DNA of 64,000 nt from assembly GCF_013408925.1 (NCBI RefSeq), contig NZ_JACCAB010000001.1, positions 1,488,001-1,552,000 of the forward strand, given 5' to 3'. A program made the translations under genes and the position numbers. Source of the DNA: Pedococcus badiiscoriae (lineage in GTDB: Bacteria > Actinomycetota > Actinomycetes > Actinomycetales > Dermatophilaceae). Positions 34,319 to 42,588 of the stretch are shown one piece after another; the first letter of the stretch is position 1; each line of letters opens with the position of its first letter. The notes under the pieces are model-generated. The model had not been told where the DNA came from and searched no databases. It saw only the letters and a list, made by a program, of their open reading frames with translations.

Positions 34319-34903
34319 GTGGACCGCACCCGGTGGAGCCGCCGGGCCAACCTGTGGCTGTTCGCGTTGTCGGGCCTGTGCATCGCCTTGGCCGTCCTGG
34401 TGTTCTTCGCCGGGGACACCTACTACCTGGTGGACCGGGTGCTTCCACCGGCGTTCTGGTTCTTCACGGTCTCCACGGTGATTCAGGCGGCGTCGTCGTT
34501 CGATGAGCGCCGGGGTGCGCCTGTCTGGGGACTGCGCGCCCTCGTCGTCGTCCTGTGTCTGGCGGGCGCGCTCGGCGGTTACATGGTGCACTCGGCGAAC
34601 CCCCCTGCACTGTCGAGCGCCCGGTCCCCGGACGGCCGGATCACGGCGGAGGTCCGGGACGGCGCGCCGACTGTCAACATCGCGCGGATGGTGATCGTGC
34701 ACCAGAACGCAGGGCTGCTCTCGCGCAAGTGGACCGTGGGTTGCGTCCACGGGGACGGCCCCGATGCCTACGAGAGCGTCGCGTGGCTGGACGACATGAC
34801 CCTTGAAGTTCGCACCCAGAACGGCCAGCGCTTACCGGTCAGTCTCGACCCGACCGGACGACCCCTCAACCGCTTGTCCGCGCTCGAGGACACGTGCCCA
34901 TGA
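34319..34903 (+). CDS. Hypothetical membrane protein
   Basis: A 194-residue protein with three predicted membrane helices (about 11-31, 39-56, 73-90), then an extracytoplasmic domain of about 100 residues (SSARSPDGRITAEVRDGAPT...). The soluble part looks beta-rich and resembles small actinobacterial proteins of unknown function. It contains an in-frame TTA codon at 34832. The GTG start is weakly supported. It overlaps nothing and lies 39 bases after the DUF1990 gene. Confidence 0.55.
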   Translation: MDRTRWSRRANLWLFALSGLCIALAVLVFFAGDTYYLVDRVLPPAFWFFTVSTVIQAASSFDERRGAPVWGLRALVVVLCLAGALGGYMVHSANPPALSSARSPDGRITAEVRDGAPTVNIARMVIVHQNAGLLSRKWTVGCVHGDGPDAYESVAWLDDMTLEVRTQNGQRLPVSLDPTGRPLNRLSALEDTCP

Positions 34904-34955
34904 CCAGACTCAACCTTTGGACGAACCGCGGTGCCTGCGGGCCTCGACCGTCATC

Positions 34956-35540
34956 ATGCTCATGTGCTTGGCGGGGCGTGTGAAACGACTGGCCGTACTC
35001 GAAGGTCTGGTGCTGTGTGGATCGCTTCTGTTTGGCGCCGCTGACCAGTACCTGGGCAGCCTGAGTGCGCACCCGTGGGGGGCGTACGTCAGCGGCCTGT
35101 CCGCACCGTGGTTGCTCCTGCCGTTGATCGTCGGTGCCACGCAGCCCACGGCCAAGACCGCGGTGGTGATGGGGACCGCGACCACCTTCGCAGCGCTGAC
35201 CGGCTACTGCCTGATGGGCCTGAGCCCATTGGAGAATGCCCACCTCAGCGTGGCATCCGTCTGGGCGTTTCTGCGTGCGGGCAACTATCGCTGGTTCGTC
35301 GCAGGGGCTATCACCGGGCCGCTGTTCGGCCGCGGTGGATGGGCTTGGCGCCGAGGTCGAGTCCGTTGGGCGATCGTCGCGGTCGCGGCCTTCTGCTTGG
35401 AGCCGCTGCTTCACGCAGTGCTGGGCAGCCCGATCCCCGTGCCGGAAGTCTGGCAAGGCGAGGTCATCTTCGGCATCCTCGCTGCGATCCACGTGATCCA
35501 ACGGTCTCGAGCACGCGCAGTCCCGTCAGACGGGGCCTGA
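34956..35540 (+). CDS. DUF6518-like polytopic membrane protein
   Basis: About 194 residues with five or six membrane segments (LAVLEGLVLCGSLLFGAADQ, PWLLLPLIVGATQ, AVVMGTATTFAALTGYCLM, WAIVAVAAFCLEPLLHAVL). The pattern AADQYLGS...SGLSAPWLLLPLIVG and the EPLLHAVLG near the end fit DUF6518, of unknown function. The start is uncertain: ATG 34956 and 34962 and GTG 34980 are in frame. The 3' end overlaps a small convergent gene. Confidence 0.55.
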   Translation: MLMCLAGRVKRLAVLEGLVLCGSLLFGAADQYLGSLSAHPWGAYVSGLSAPWLLLPLIVGATQPTAKTAVVMGTATTFAALTGYCLMGLSPLENAHLSVASVWAFLRAGNYRWFVAGAITGPLFGRGGWAWRRGRVRWAIVAVAAFCLEPLLHAVLGSPIPVPEVWQGEVIFGILAAIHVIQRSRARAVPSDGA

Positions 35541-35701
35541 GCGCGCCGCGCCTGGCGATAGGTGACCAAACCGACCGCGATCACCATCAACGCCCCCACG
35601 GCAAGGCTGATCGAATCGAGGGGCTTGTTCGTCGCCGCGATCAAGAGCGCAAGCACCACGACAGTGACCAGTGCCGCACCGAGTGCCTTGAGAGCTGCCA
35701 T
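35411..35701 (-). CDS. Small two-helix membrane protein, hypothetical
   Basis: A possible 96-residue protein starting MAALKALGAALVTVVVLALLI, with two hydrophobic helices (about 5-24 and 31-48) separated by ATNKPLDS and followed by a basic tail. GTGAGG lies six bases before the ATG. The last 43 codons are antisense to the DUF6518-like gene. I do not recognise the family. The helix pair and ribosome site favour a real gene; the antisense overlap argues for caution about the C-terminal part. Confidence 0.4.
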   Translation of the reverse strand: MAALKALGAALVTVVVLALLIAATNKPLDSISLAVGALMVIAVGLVTYRQARRAQAPSDGTARARDRWITWIAARMPKMTSPCQTSGTGIGLPSTA

Positions 35702-35801
35702 ACGTCGCCTCACGATCGACCGCCGGGTTGCGAGCCAAAGGTATGGGCCGATGACTGGACATGACAAGGTTTCTATCGATCAAGAAAAGTGCGCGTGGGC
35801 C

Positions 35802-35840
35802 CGCTATGCCGTGCCCCACGCTCAGGGGCACGGCATAGCG
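35802..35840 (-). terminator. Perfect 16-bp stem-loop downstream of the DUF429 gene
   Basis: Arm CGCTATGCCGTGCCCC (35802-35817), a 7-base loop, then its exact complement (35825-35840). It starts 60 bases past the DUF429 stop. On the minus strand a TTTTCTT run follows 14 bases beyond the stem. It is probably the DUF429 terminator. Confidence 0.7.
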
Positions 35841-35900
35841 TGTGCCACGATGCGAAAACGGCGACCGAACGCATCTGCCTGCTGACAGGCCACGTCGCGC

Positions 35901-36857
35901 TCAGACCCAGATCGCTGCAGGTATGCCGTCCGAGAAGGTCTCCGGTGTCTCCGGCAGGGACCGTGCCAGACCAGTCGTGCGACGCGCGGCGGTCCACGCA
36001 GCCGCGCACGCGTCGAGGACGTCGTCCGCGGCATACCCGTCGCCCTTGAGCACGGAGGGTGACGCGATGCCGGCTGCGGCGAGGGCAGCGAGCCGGGCGG
36101 CGCGGCCCTCGTCGGTCCTTTTCGCGGCCCGGATCGGCGCCCCGGCCATGATGGCGAAGCTCAGCTCAGGGTGGGCTTCGAAGACCGCGACCGTCGGACG
36201 GCTGCGCACCCACGCGTCGACCTCGAGGACCTTGTCCCGCAGCCTGAAAGCCTGCGCACCCACGCCCTGACCTGACCTGGCGCGGTTGGCCGTGTCCGCG
36301 GCAGCCCGCGTCTCCTGCTCGTAAGCCTCCCGGGTCAGGGTGGTGAAGACCGTGGAAGCCTTGCCTTTCAACGCCTTTCGCGCCAGGACATCGGCCTGGC
36401 GAGTGCTGTCGTCGGGCAGCCCGATGGGGATGTCGATCGCCACGGCCTGGAGGTCGAGCGTCTGGCGCACCGCCTCGACGAGGGCGCCGATACTGGCGGC
36501 CACGGCGATCCGAGGGCGCGGAGCGTTGGGGTCCAGGATGGCGCCGACCCATCCGGCCGCGCAGGCGTCGACACCGAGCACGGGGACGATCACCTCCACC
36601 GGCGGGGCGGGTGACGGGGCGCCCGATGAGGTGGTCAGCGAACCGGCCACGCGCATGGCAGGGTCGTCGACGTCCACCCCCAGTGCGGCCCCGAGCCGTC
36701 GCACGGTGCTGGCGATCTCGGCCAACGCCTGCCTCTGCGTCACCTCGAGCCCGCCGTGCGCCTCGAGCCCGCCGTCCATCTCGAGCCGCGCAGCCAGGGC
36801 TGCTACCTGCTGGGTGAGCTCGACGGAGAGGTCGCGCGCGTTCGGGAGGTCTCCCAC
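35901..36857 (-). CDS. DUF429 domain protein (predicted nuclease) with N-terminal helical extension
   Basis: A 318-residue protein. The first 80 residues are helical (TQQVAALAARLEMDGGLEAH) and not part of the family. From about residue 93 the DUF429 core follows: VLGVDACAAGWVGAIL, then VAIDIPIGLP, FEAHPELSFAIMAG and GYAADDVLDACAAAWTA. This RNase-H-like fold is predicted to be a nuclease; its biological role is unknown. The GTG start has a weak ribosome site. It ends before a strong hairpin. Confidence 0.85.
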   Translation of the reverse strand: MGDLPNARDLSVELTQQVAALAARLEMDGGLEAHGGLEVTQRQALAEIASTVRRLGAALGVDVDDPAMRVAGSLTTSSGAPSPAPPVEVIVPVLGVDACAAGWVGAILDPNAPRPRIAVAASIGALVEAVRQTLDLQAVAIDIPIGLPDDSTRQADVLARKALKGKASTVFTTLTREAYEQETRAAADTANRARSGQGVGAQAFRLRDKVLEVDAWVRSRPTVAVFEAHPELSFAIMAGAPIRAAKRTDEGRAARLAALAAAGIASPSVLKGDGYAADDVLDACAAAWTAARRTTGLARSLPETPETFSDGIPAAIWV

Positions 36858-36913
36858 CTGTGCTCACCGCCCTTCGTCCGGCTGTCACCCTTGCGGTTCC
36901 CGGCTGATCGTAG

Positions 36914-38020
36914 TCAGCGGGCGACGACCAGCCCGAGCCACTCGGCGAGGTCCGCGATCTCGGCGTCGACCGCGGCGCGGACGTCCGCCGGGAGTGGTGC
37001 GTCCTCGTGGACCGCATCGACGCGGAGCACTCCCGCCGCCAGATCGGCCGTTGCGTCGAGCTTTCCGACGAAACGGTCGCCGTGCAGGATCGGCATGGCC
37101 CAGTAGCCCCATCGCCGCTTCGCGGCCGGTTTGTACATCTCGAGCTGGTAGTCGAACTCGAACAGCTCGGCCATCCGCTTGCGGTCGAAGACCAGCCGGT
37201 CCAGCGGGGACAGCAGCACGGTGCGTCCGACGAACGGTTCGGCGAGGCGGTCCAGCTGCTCCGGATCGACCCGCCAGGGCCCCCGCACCCCCTCCACGAA
37301 CGCCACGGTGCCGACCTGCCCCACGTCGTTCGGCTCGCCGGGCGCCTCGGCCGCCTTCTCCCGGGCCAGTCCGAGCGCGGCCAGCCGCCGCCGGGCCCGT
37401 TCGAGAAGGGCCTCCTGTAGAGGCATCGCAGCCGTCTCCGGAAACACCCGAGTGGCGAGGTCCCACTGCCGCTCGCGGCCCTCGCGACTGACCACGGCGA
37501 CCTCGCCCCGGGCCTCCATGAAGTCGAGCATCCGCTGGGTGTTCTTGTTGTTGGTCCAACCGGTCGAGCGCCACGGCACCACGCACGAGTCGGGCAGCCG
37601 GCGCGCCGACAGCGGAGCCTCCGACTCGAGCTGCTCGAGGATGTCGAGGCGACAGTCGTCGTTGGCCGAGACCCACTCGGCGACGTCCATCTGCCAGTCG
37701 CGCAGGGGTTCCGGGCCGGGCCACTGGGCCATCTCCGCGCGGTAGAGGCGGATGTCCTCGGCCGGCCTCAGAAAGCCTCGCAGCTCGACCACGGCCCGCT
37801 CCTGGAACAGCTCGTCGAGGTCGCCCACCGTGTAGCGCCGGCCAAGACGGCTCCAGCAGACGAGGTCGGCGCTGGGTGCCACCGCAGCCGTCAGGTCCAC
37901 CTGCACCGACGCGAGATGCCGCACCGCGTCGAGCAGGTCAGTCGGCTGGGGCGCGTCGAGCAGCTGCGCCCGCACCGCGATGCGTCGCGCCTCCGCACGG
38001 GACAGCAGGATCTCGTCCAT
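36914..38020 (-). CDS. Winged-helix DNA-binding protein (YcaQ/HTH_42 family)
   Basis: A 368-residue member of the YcaQ/AlkX-like family: LSRAEARRIAVRAQLLDAPQPTD at the start, GRRYTVGDLDELFQERAVVELRGFLRPAED in the middle, and LLSPLDRLVFDRKRMAELFEFDYQLEMYKPAAKRRWGYWAMPIL split over the C-terminal half with the typical D-R and W-G-Y-W motifs. Some relatives (YcaQ, AlkX) are glycosylases that unhook DNA crosslinks. The catalytic motif QxQ/QxD could not be assigned by eye. The ATG shares its A with the TGA of the lipoprotein gene upstream, so the pair is translationally coupled. Confidence 0.85.
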   Translation of the reverse strand: MDEILLSRAEARRIAVRAQLLDAPQPTDLLDAVRHLASVQVDLTAAVAPSADLVCWSRLGRRYTVGDLDELFQERAVVELRGFLRPAEDIRLYRAEMAQWPGPEPLRDWQMDVAEWVSANDDCRLDILEQLESEAPLSARRLPDSCVVPWRSTGWTNNKNTQRMLDFMEARGEVAVVSREGRERQWDLATRVFPETAAMPLQEALLERARRRLAALGLAREKAAEAPGEPNDVGQVGTVAFVEGVRGPWRVDPEQLDRLAEPFVGRTVLLSPLDRLVFDRKRMAELFEFDYQLEMYKPAAKRRWGYWAMPILHGDRFVGKLDATADLAAGVLRVDAVHEDAPLPADVRAAVDAEIADLAEWLGLVVAR

Positions 38021-38973
38021 CAACCCCGGCCGGACTCCAGGGCCAGACGCCGCTTCAGGATCTTCGCGAGATAGTTCATCTGCGCGACGTGGGCCGAGTC
38101 GCCGTCGCTCTGGAGCACCGCCGGGCCTTGCGCGTCGGTGATGATCGCCACGGCATACCCGTCCACGATGCCCATCTGGCGGGTGACCGTGTCGCTGCGC
38201 AACCAGCCACCCTTGAACGGTCCGGCGCTGATCGTCCCCAACCCCCAGCGGTGCGCGGGAATCGGCCGCATCGACGACAAGAGGTAGGCGCTCGCCGCCC
38301 TCGAGACGACGCGCCCTGCGCTGAGGGCGGCCATGAACCGCACCTGTTCGCGGATGGTCCACTGCATGCCGCCCTGGGACGTGTCCGGGGCGACGGTGCG
38401 GCTGTCGCCGATCGACCGCAGCACCCGCGTGATCGCCGCGCCGGGGCTGCCGGGGATCGCGTCACGCAGGGCCAGCACGGCGTCCATGTCCGAGGCGGTG
38501 AGGGCGGCCGTCACCCAGCGTCTCTGCTGGGCGCTCGCCCTGGCGGGGTCGCCGCCGCACACGGTGTCGAGGAACGCAGCAACCACGAGCACCTTGGACG
38601 TCGACCACGCCTTGTAGCTCGAGACCGACCCCTCGACGGTGACGTGGCCCGGGTTGCTGAGCGGGGCGAACGCGAACGCGTCGTTGGGGTCGCCCCGCAG
38701 GCTGGTGCGCACGGCGGCTGACGGTGCGCCAGACCGCGGCGGCTTGACCGGCGCCGGCGCGGTGGTGGTGGTCCTTGCGGGGGTCGTCGGCGCGCTGCTG
38801 GCCGGGCCCGCTGCCTCCGTGGAGTTCGCCGTGGATGTCGCGGTGGACGTCGGCGTGGACGTCGACGTGGGCCTCACGGCCGACGTGGGTGGCGTCTCCC
38901 GGCGCGAGTCCGTCGTGCCGGCACACGCGACGAGCAGGAAGCACGCCATCGCCCACCAGACCGTATGCCGCAT
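38020..38973 (-). CDS. Serine hydrolase lipoprotein (beta-lactamase-like fold)
   Basis: A 317-residue lipoprotein. The signal peptide ends in the lipobox LVAC with Cys17. A Thr/Ser/Pro linker (20-80) follows, then a beta-lactamase/D-Ala-D-Ala peptidase-like domain with the SxxK motif STSK (Ser124, Lys127). GGMQWTIREQVRFMAAL and WGLGTISAGPFKGGWL resemble class A-like folds. A clear KTG triad could not be confirmed (FKGGW is at the expected place), so beta-lactamase activity is not claimed. TACCCT eight bases before the ATG suggests a leaderless start. It is coupled to the winged-helix gene. Confidence 0.75.
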   Translation of the reverse strand: MRHTVWWAMACFLLVACAGTTDSRRETPPTSAVRPTSTSTPTSTATSTANSTEAAGPASSAPTTPARTTTTAPAPVKPPRSGAPSAAVRTSLRGDPNDAFAFAPLSNPGHVTVEGSVSSYKAWSTSKVLVVAAFLDTVCGGDPARASAQQRRWVTAALTASDMDAVLALRDAIPGSPGAAITRVLRSIGDSRTVAPDTSQGGMQWTIREQVRFMAALSAGRVVSRAASAYLLSSMRPIPAHRWGLGTISAGPFKGGWLRSDTVTRQMGIVDGYAVAIITDAQGPAVLQSDGDSAHVAQMNYLAKILKRRLALESGRG

Positions 38974-39036
38974 GGTGACCGAGGGTAGCCCGGCCGTCCA
39001 ACAGCGCGCGTCCCCCGAGGATGCCATGATCGCGGA

Positions 39037-40437
39037 ATGCCCTACCTCGTCAGGCAGGACCACCTCGCGCCCCCGGTCACCGCGCCGATTCCCGTCAACC
39101 CGTCCCTGCCGCGGGCCTGCGTCATCGGTGCGGGGTCCTCCGGCCTGGCCGCGGCGAAGGCGCTCTACCAGGCGCACGTCCCGTTCGACTGCTTCGAGCG
39201 CGGCAGCGTGGTGGGCGGCAACTGGGTCTACGACAACCCCAACGGGGTGTCGGCCTGCTACGAGACGCTGGAGATCAACACGTCCGGCCCGCGGATGGCC
39301 TTCTCCGACTTCCCGATGCCGCCGGACTACCCGCCGTATGCCCGCCACGACCAGGTCGCCGCCTACTTCAACGCCTACGTCGACCACTTCGGGTTCCGTG
39401 ACCGGATCACCTTCCACACCACCGTCACCGACGTCTCGCCCGGACCGGGCGGCACCTGGCTGGTGAGCACGACGGGCCCCGACGGCGACCACGTCCGGGA
39501 GTACGACGCCGTCCTCGTCGCGAACGGCCACCACTGGGACCCGCGGTGGCCCGACCCGGCATACCCGGGGGTGTTCGACGGCGAGCAGATCCACGCGCAC
39601 GACTATCGCTCCGGGGCGCAGCTGGCCGGCCGCGACGTCGTCGTGGTGGGGTCGGGCAACTCGGCCCTGGACATCGCCGTCGAGGCCGGCAAGGTCGCGC
39701 GCTCGGCCAACCTGTCGCAACGCCGCGGTCAGTGGGTGCTGCGCAAGTTCGCTCTCGGCCGTCCCGCCGACCAGGTCGTGCTGCCCGGCTGGCTGCCGTG
39801 GTGGGCGACGGCCGCCCGGCTGCGGGTCGGGGCGCTCCTGTCCGGCAACGTCGCCAAGCTCGGCCTCCCACAACCCCACCACGCGCCTGGTCAGTCCCAT
39901 CCCGTGCAGTCCGAGGGCATCCGCGAGGCGCTGCGATCCGGCAGGGTTACGCCGCGTCCGGCCATCGAGCGGCTCGACGGCGACCACGTCGTGTTCGCCG
40001 ACGGTGCCCGCGTGCCGGCCGACCTGATCGTCTGGGCCACCGGCTACCGGGTGAGCTTCCCGTTCCTCGACCCGTCGCTGGTGGCGGCCAAGGACAACGA
40101 CCTGCCGCTGTGGAAGCGCACGATCCACCCCGACCTGCCAGGGCTGTACTTCATCGGGCTGGTCCAGCCCGTGGGCGCGGTCATGCCCTTGGCCCAGGCG
40201 CAGGGGGAGTGGGTCGCCCAGCTGCTCATCGGTCGCTACGCGCCGCCGCCGGACGCCGAGGTCCGCCGCCAGATGCGAGCCGACCACGAGCGCAACAAGC
40301 GACAGTTCTACTCCTCGGTGCGACACACCATGGAGGTCGACTTCGACCACTACCTGTGGGACCTGCGCCGCGAGCTGCGCCGAGGGTTCGACCGGGCCAG
40401 GGCCCAGGTTCGTGCGGGCCGGGCCCACCGGCCATGA
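39037..40437 (+). CDS. Flavin-containing monooxygenase
   Basis: A 466-residue class B flavoprotein monooxygenase. It has FAD-binding GAGSSG (31-36), the FMO fingerprint FDGEQIHAHDY (180-190, fitting FxGxxxHxxxY), NADPH-binding GSGNSA (205-210) and the ATGY motif near residue 335. Such enzymes oxidise N, S or carbonyl substrates; the substrate is unknown. CATGAT lies six bases upstream of the ATG (leaderless). Its stop overlaps a possible start of the DUF664 gene. Confidence 0.9.
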   Translation: MPYLVRQDHLAPPVTAPIPVNPSLPRACVIGAGSSGLAAAKALYQAHVPFDCFERGSVVGGNWVYDNPNGVSACYETLEINTSGPRMAFSDFPMPPDYPPYARHDQVAAYFNAYVDHFGFRDRITFHTTVTDVSPGPGGTWLVSTTGPDGDHVREYDAVLVANGHHWDPRWPDPAYPGVFDGEQIHAHDYRSGAQLAGRDVVVVGSGNSALDIAVEAGKVARSANLSQRRGQWVLRKFALGRPADQVVLPGWLPWWATAARLRVGALLSGNVAKLGLPQPHHAPGQSHPVQSEGIREALRSGRVTPRPAIERLDGDHVVFADGARVPADLIVWATGYRVSFPFLDPSLVAAKDNDLPLWKRTIHPDLPGLYFIGLVQPVGAVMPLAQAQGEWVAQLLIGRYAPPPDAEVRRQMRADHERNKRQFYSSVRHTMEVDFDHYLWDLRRELRRGFDRARAQVRAGRAHRP

Positions 40438-40445
40438 TCGAGCCC

Positions 40446-41006
40446 ATGGCATCGAAGGCGACGAAGCACCCCGACATGTGGGTCGACCCCGAAGACGACC
40501 CCCGCGAGGCCGCCGGCACCTCGGCGAAGGACGAACGCAGCGTCCTGCTGGACTACCTGCGACATTTTCGGATGACCTTCGAGATGAAGTGCGACGGCCT
40601 CGACGCCGAGCAGCTGGCGCGGCGCTCGGTGGAGCCGTCGACCATGTCGCTGCTGGGGCTGCTGCGTCACCTCGCGGCCGTGGAGCAGACCTGGTTCCGG
40701 ATCACGATGGTCAACGAGGACGTGCCGCGGCTGTGGGGCAAGGACCAGCACCGCGACGCCGACTTCGACGGCGCGGTGGCTGACGAGGCCGGCGTCGCCG
40801 AGGCCTGGGAGTCGTGGCGTCGAGAGGTCGCGTACGCCGAGGAGTTCGTCGAGCGCACGGAGTCCCTCGAGGCGGTCAGCACCCACGCGACCCGCGGGCC
40901 GATCACGTTGCGGGAGCTGCTCGTCCACATGATCGAGGAGTACGCGCGGCACTGCGGTCACGCCGACCTCATCCGCGAGCGCATCGACGGCCGAACCGGA
41001 CAGTGA
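40446..41006 (+). CDS. DUF664 / DinB-like protein
   Basis: A 186-residue four-helix protein of the DinB/DUF664 type. LLDYLRHFRMTFEMKCDGLDAEQL, SMSLLGLLRHLAAVEQTWF and the final LRELLVHMIEEYARHCGHADLIRE carry the usual His residues of the metal site. Relatives are thiol-dependent transferases or have no known role. ATG 40446 has CATGAT seven bases upstream; ATG 40434, overlapping the FMO stop, is an alternative adding four residues. Confidence 0.85.
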   Translation: MASKATKHPDMWVDPEDDPREAAGTSAKDERSVLLDYLRHFRMTFEMKCDGLDAEQLARRSVEPSTMSLLGLLRHLAAVEQTWFRITMVNEDVPRLWGKDQHRDADFDGAVADEAGVAEAWESWRREVAYAEEFVERTESLEAVSTHATRGPITLRELLVHMIEEYARHCGHADLIRERIDGRTGQ

Positions 41007-41042
41007 CGGTTTTCCGCGCCCCGGCCCCATAGCCTGTGCAGC

Positions 41043-42059
41043 GTGAGCGACCAGGCCGCACGTCCCGAACCCGTCAGCGTCCATGACGCGGTGCAGGAGT
41101 ATGCCGTGCGGCAGCCCGGCCTGCGCGTGCACGCAGACCAGTTCGTGGCGCTGGTCACCTCACTGCTCGACGACGCGGGCATGAACTACGTCAGCGTCAC
41201 GGGTCGGGCCAAGTCGGTCGCATCCTTCGCGGCGAAGGCAGGCCGCACCATCGACGGCGAGCAGGTCTACACCGACCCGCTCACCGAGATCACCGACCAG
41301 ATCGGCGTCCGGGTGGTCACCTACCTGCACGGCGACGTGGACGCCGTGGCGGGCCTGCTGTCCGACCAGTTCAGCGTCCTCGACGACCGTGACATGGGCC
41401 GTGAGACGGCCCGTCAGGGCCGGTTTGGCTACTCGAGCCGTCACCTGCTCGTGGCGGTCGACCCCGTCAAGGGCGTGCCCGCGGCATACGAACCGTTGAA
41501 GGGGCGCAGCGCCTCGGTGCAGGTGCGCACGATCCTCCAGCACGCGTGGGCCGAGTTCGAGCACGACGTGCGTTACAAGGGGACGATCCCCGAGGAGCAC
41601 GTGCCCGACCTCGACCGCCGGTTCACCCTCGCGGCGGGTCTGCTCGAGCTGGCCGACCGGGAGTTCTCCGAGATCCGCGACACCCTGCAGGCGACCATGG
41701 GCGGCCAGCGGCTGACCGTGGACGAGGACGACCCGCGGATCAGCGCCTCGGACCTCGCGACCTTCCTCGCCGGTCAGTTCCAGGACGCCGGCTGGTCGCG
41801 CACCGACCACTACGCCTGGATCTCGGGCCTGCTGCTCGAGCTCGGCATCACCTCACTCGACGAGCTCTCCGGCCTGCTGTCCTCGATCGACCTCGAGGGG
41901 ATCAACGCACGGATGGGCTACCGGTATCCGGCGGGCGCGGTGCGACGCCTCGACGACGCCCTGCTCGCGGTCTACGGCGGCCGTTACCTCGCACTGCACG
42001 GCAACGCCCATCGCGAGGCGGCCCTGCGCACCCGCCTCGAGAAGATCCGAGCCGTCTGA
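41043..42059 (+). CDS. RelA/SpoT-domain protein with altered synthetase motif
   Basis: A 338-residue protein with a (p)ppGpp-synthetase-like domain (about 20-200) and an all-helical C-terminal extension. The domain keeps GRAKSVASFAAKAGR, TDQIGVRVVTY and GYSSRHLLV. In the motif that reads E-[VI]-Q-[VI]-R-T in RelA, RelQ and RelP, the sequence is ASVQVRT (Ser158), so the catalytic Glu is replaced by Ser. LQHAWAEFEHDVRYK follows as usual. It may be inactive as a synthetase, use other chemistry, or act as a toxin-like or regulatory relative. TAGCCT lies seven bases before the GTG (leaderless). The stop lies in a repeated TGAGCCGG unit. Confidence 0.85.
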   Translation: MSDQAARPEPVSVHDAVQEYAVRQPGLRVHADQFVALVTSLLDDAGMNYVSVTGRAKSVASFAAKAGRTIDGEQVYTDPLTEITDQIGVRVVTYLHGDVDAVAGLLSDQFSVLDDRDMGRETARQGRFGYSSRHLLVAVDPVKGVPAAYEPLKGRSASVQVRTILQHAWAEFEHDVRYKGTIPEEHVPDLDRRFTLAAGLLELADREFSEIRDTLQATMGGQRLTVDEDDPRISASDLATFLAGQFQDAGWSRTDHYAWISGLLLELGITSLDELSGLLSSIDLEGINARMGYRYPAGAVRRLDDALLAVYGGRYLALHGNAHREAALRTRLEKIRAV

Positions 42060-42142
42060 GCCGGCTGAGCCGCCCACCTGACGGTGTCACCGTGCAGGGC
42101 TAGTCTGCGAAAGGTCCCCATCCTTCCCGGCAGGAGTGCGTC

Positions 42143-42556
42143 ATGGCCTCGATCCTCAACCCCTACATCCAGTTCCAGGACAATGCCCGCCAGGCTCTCG
42201 AGTTCTACCAGGAGACCTTCGGCGGCGAGCTCACCGTGAGCACCCTCGGAGAGTTCGGCGACCCCAGCCAGCCGGGTGCCGACGGCGTCATGCACGGCAA
42301 CCTCAAGACCCCCTCCGGCTTCACGATCATGGCCGCCGACACCCCGCCCGGCATGGACTACGACCCGGGCAGCAACATCGCGATCAGCCTCTCCGGAGAC
42401 GACGGCGACGAGCTCCGCGGCTACTGGGACAAGCTGTCCGGTGACGGCACGGTGCGGGTCCCGTTGGAGAAGCAGATGTGGGGCGACGAGTTCGGCATGT
42501 GCACCGACCAGTTCGGCATCGGCTGGATGGTCAACATCGCCGGGACGCCCGCCTAG
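42143..42556 (+). CDS. VOC family protein (PhnB-like)
   Basis: A 137-residue glyoxalase/bleomycin-resistance-fold protein. ILNPYIQFQDNARQALEFYQ, FGGELTVSTLGEFGD and the ending WGDEFGMCTDQFGIGWMVNI are the PhnB/3-demethylubiquinone methyltransferase-like signature. Its function is unknown. CAGGAG lies before the ATG. It is a monocistronic gene after the RelA/SpoT-like gene. Confidence 0.9.
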   Translation: MASILNPYIQFQDNARQALEFYQETFGGELTVSTLGEFGDPSQPGADGVMHGNLKTPSGFTIMAADTPPGMDYDPGSNIAISLSGDDGDELRGYWDKLSGDGTVRVPLEKQMWGDEFGMCTDQFGIGWMVNIAGTPA

Positions 42557-42588
42557 CTCACCGGGCGCCCATCGGTCGAGCCGGGCGG

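Noticed and set aside
38020..38973. Calling the lipoprotein a beta-lactamase
   Set aside because: Only the SxxK motif is clear; the SDN and KTG motifs could not be confirmed.
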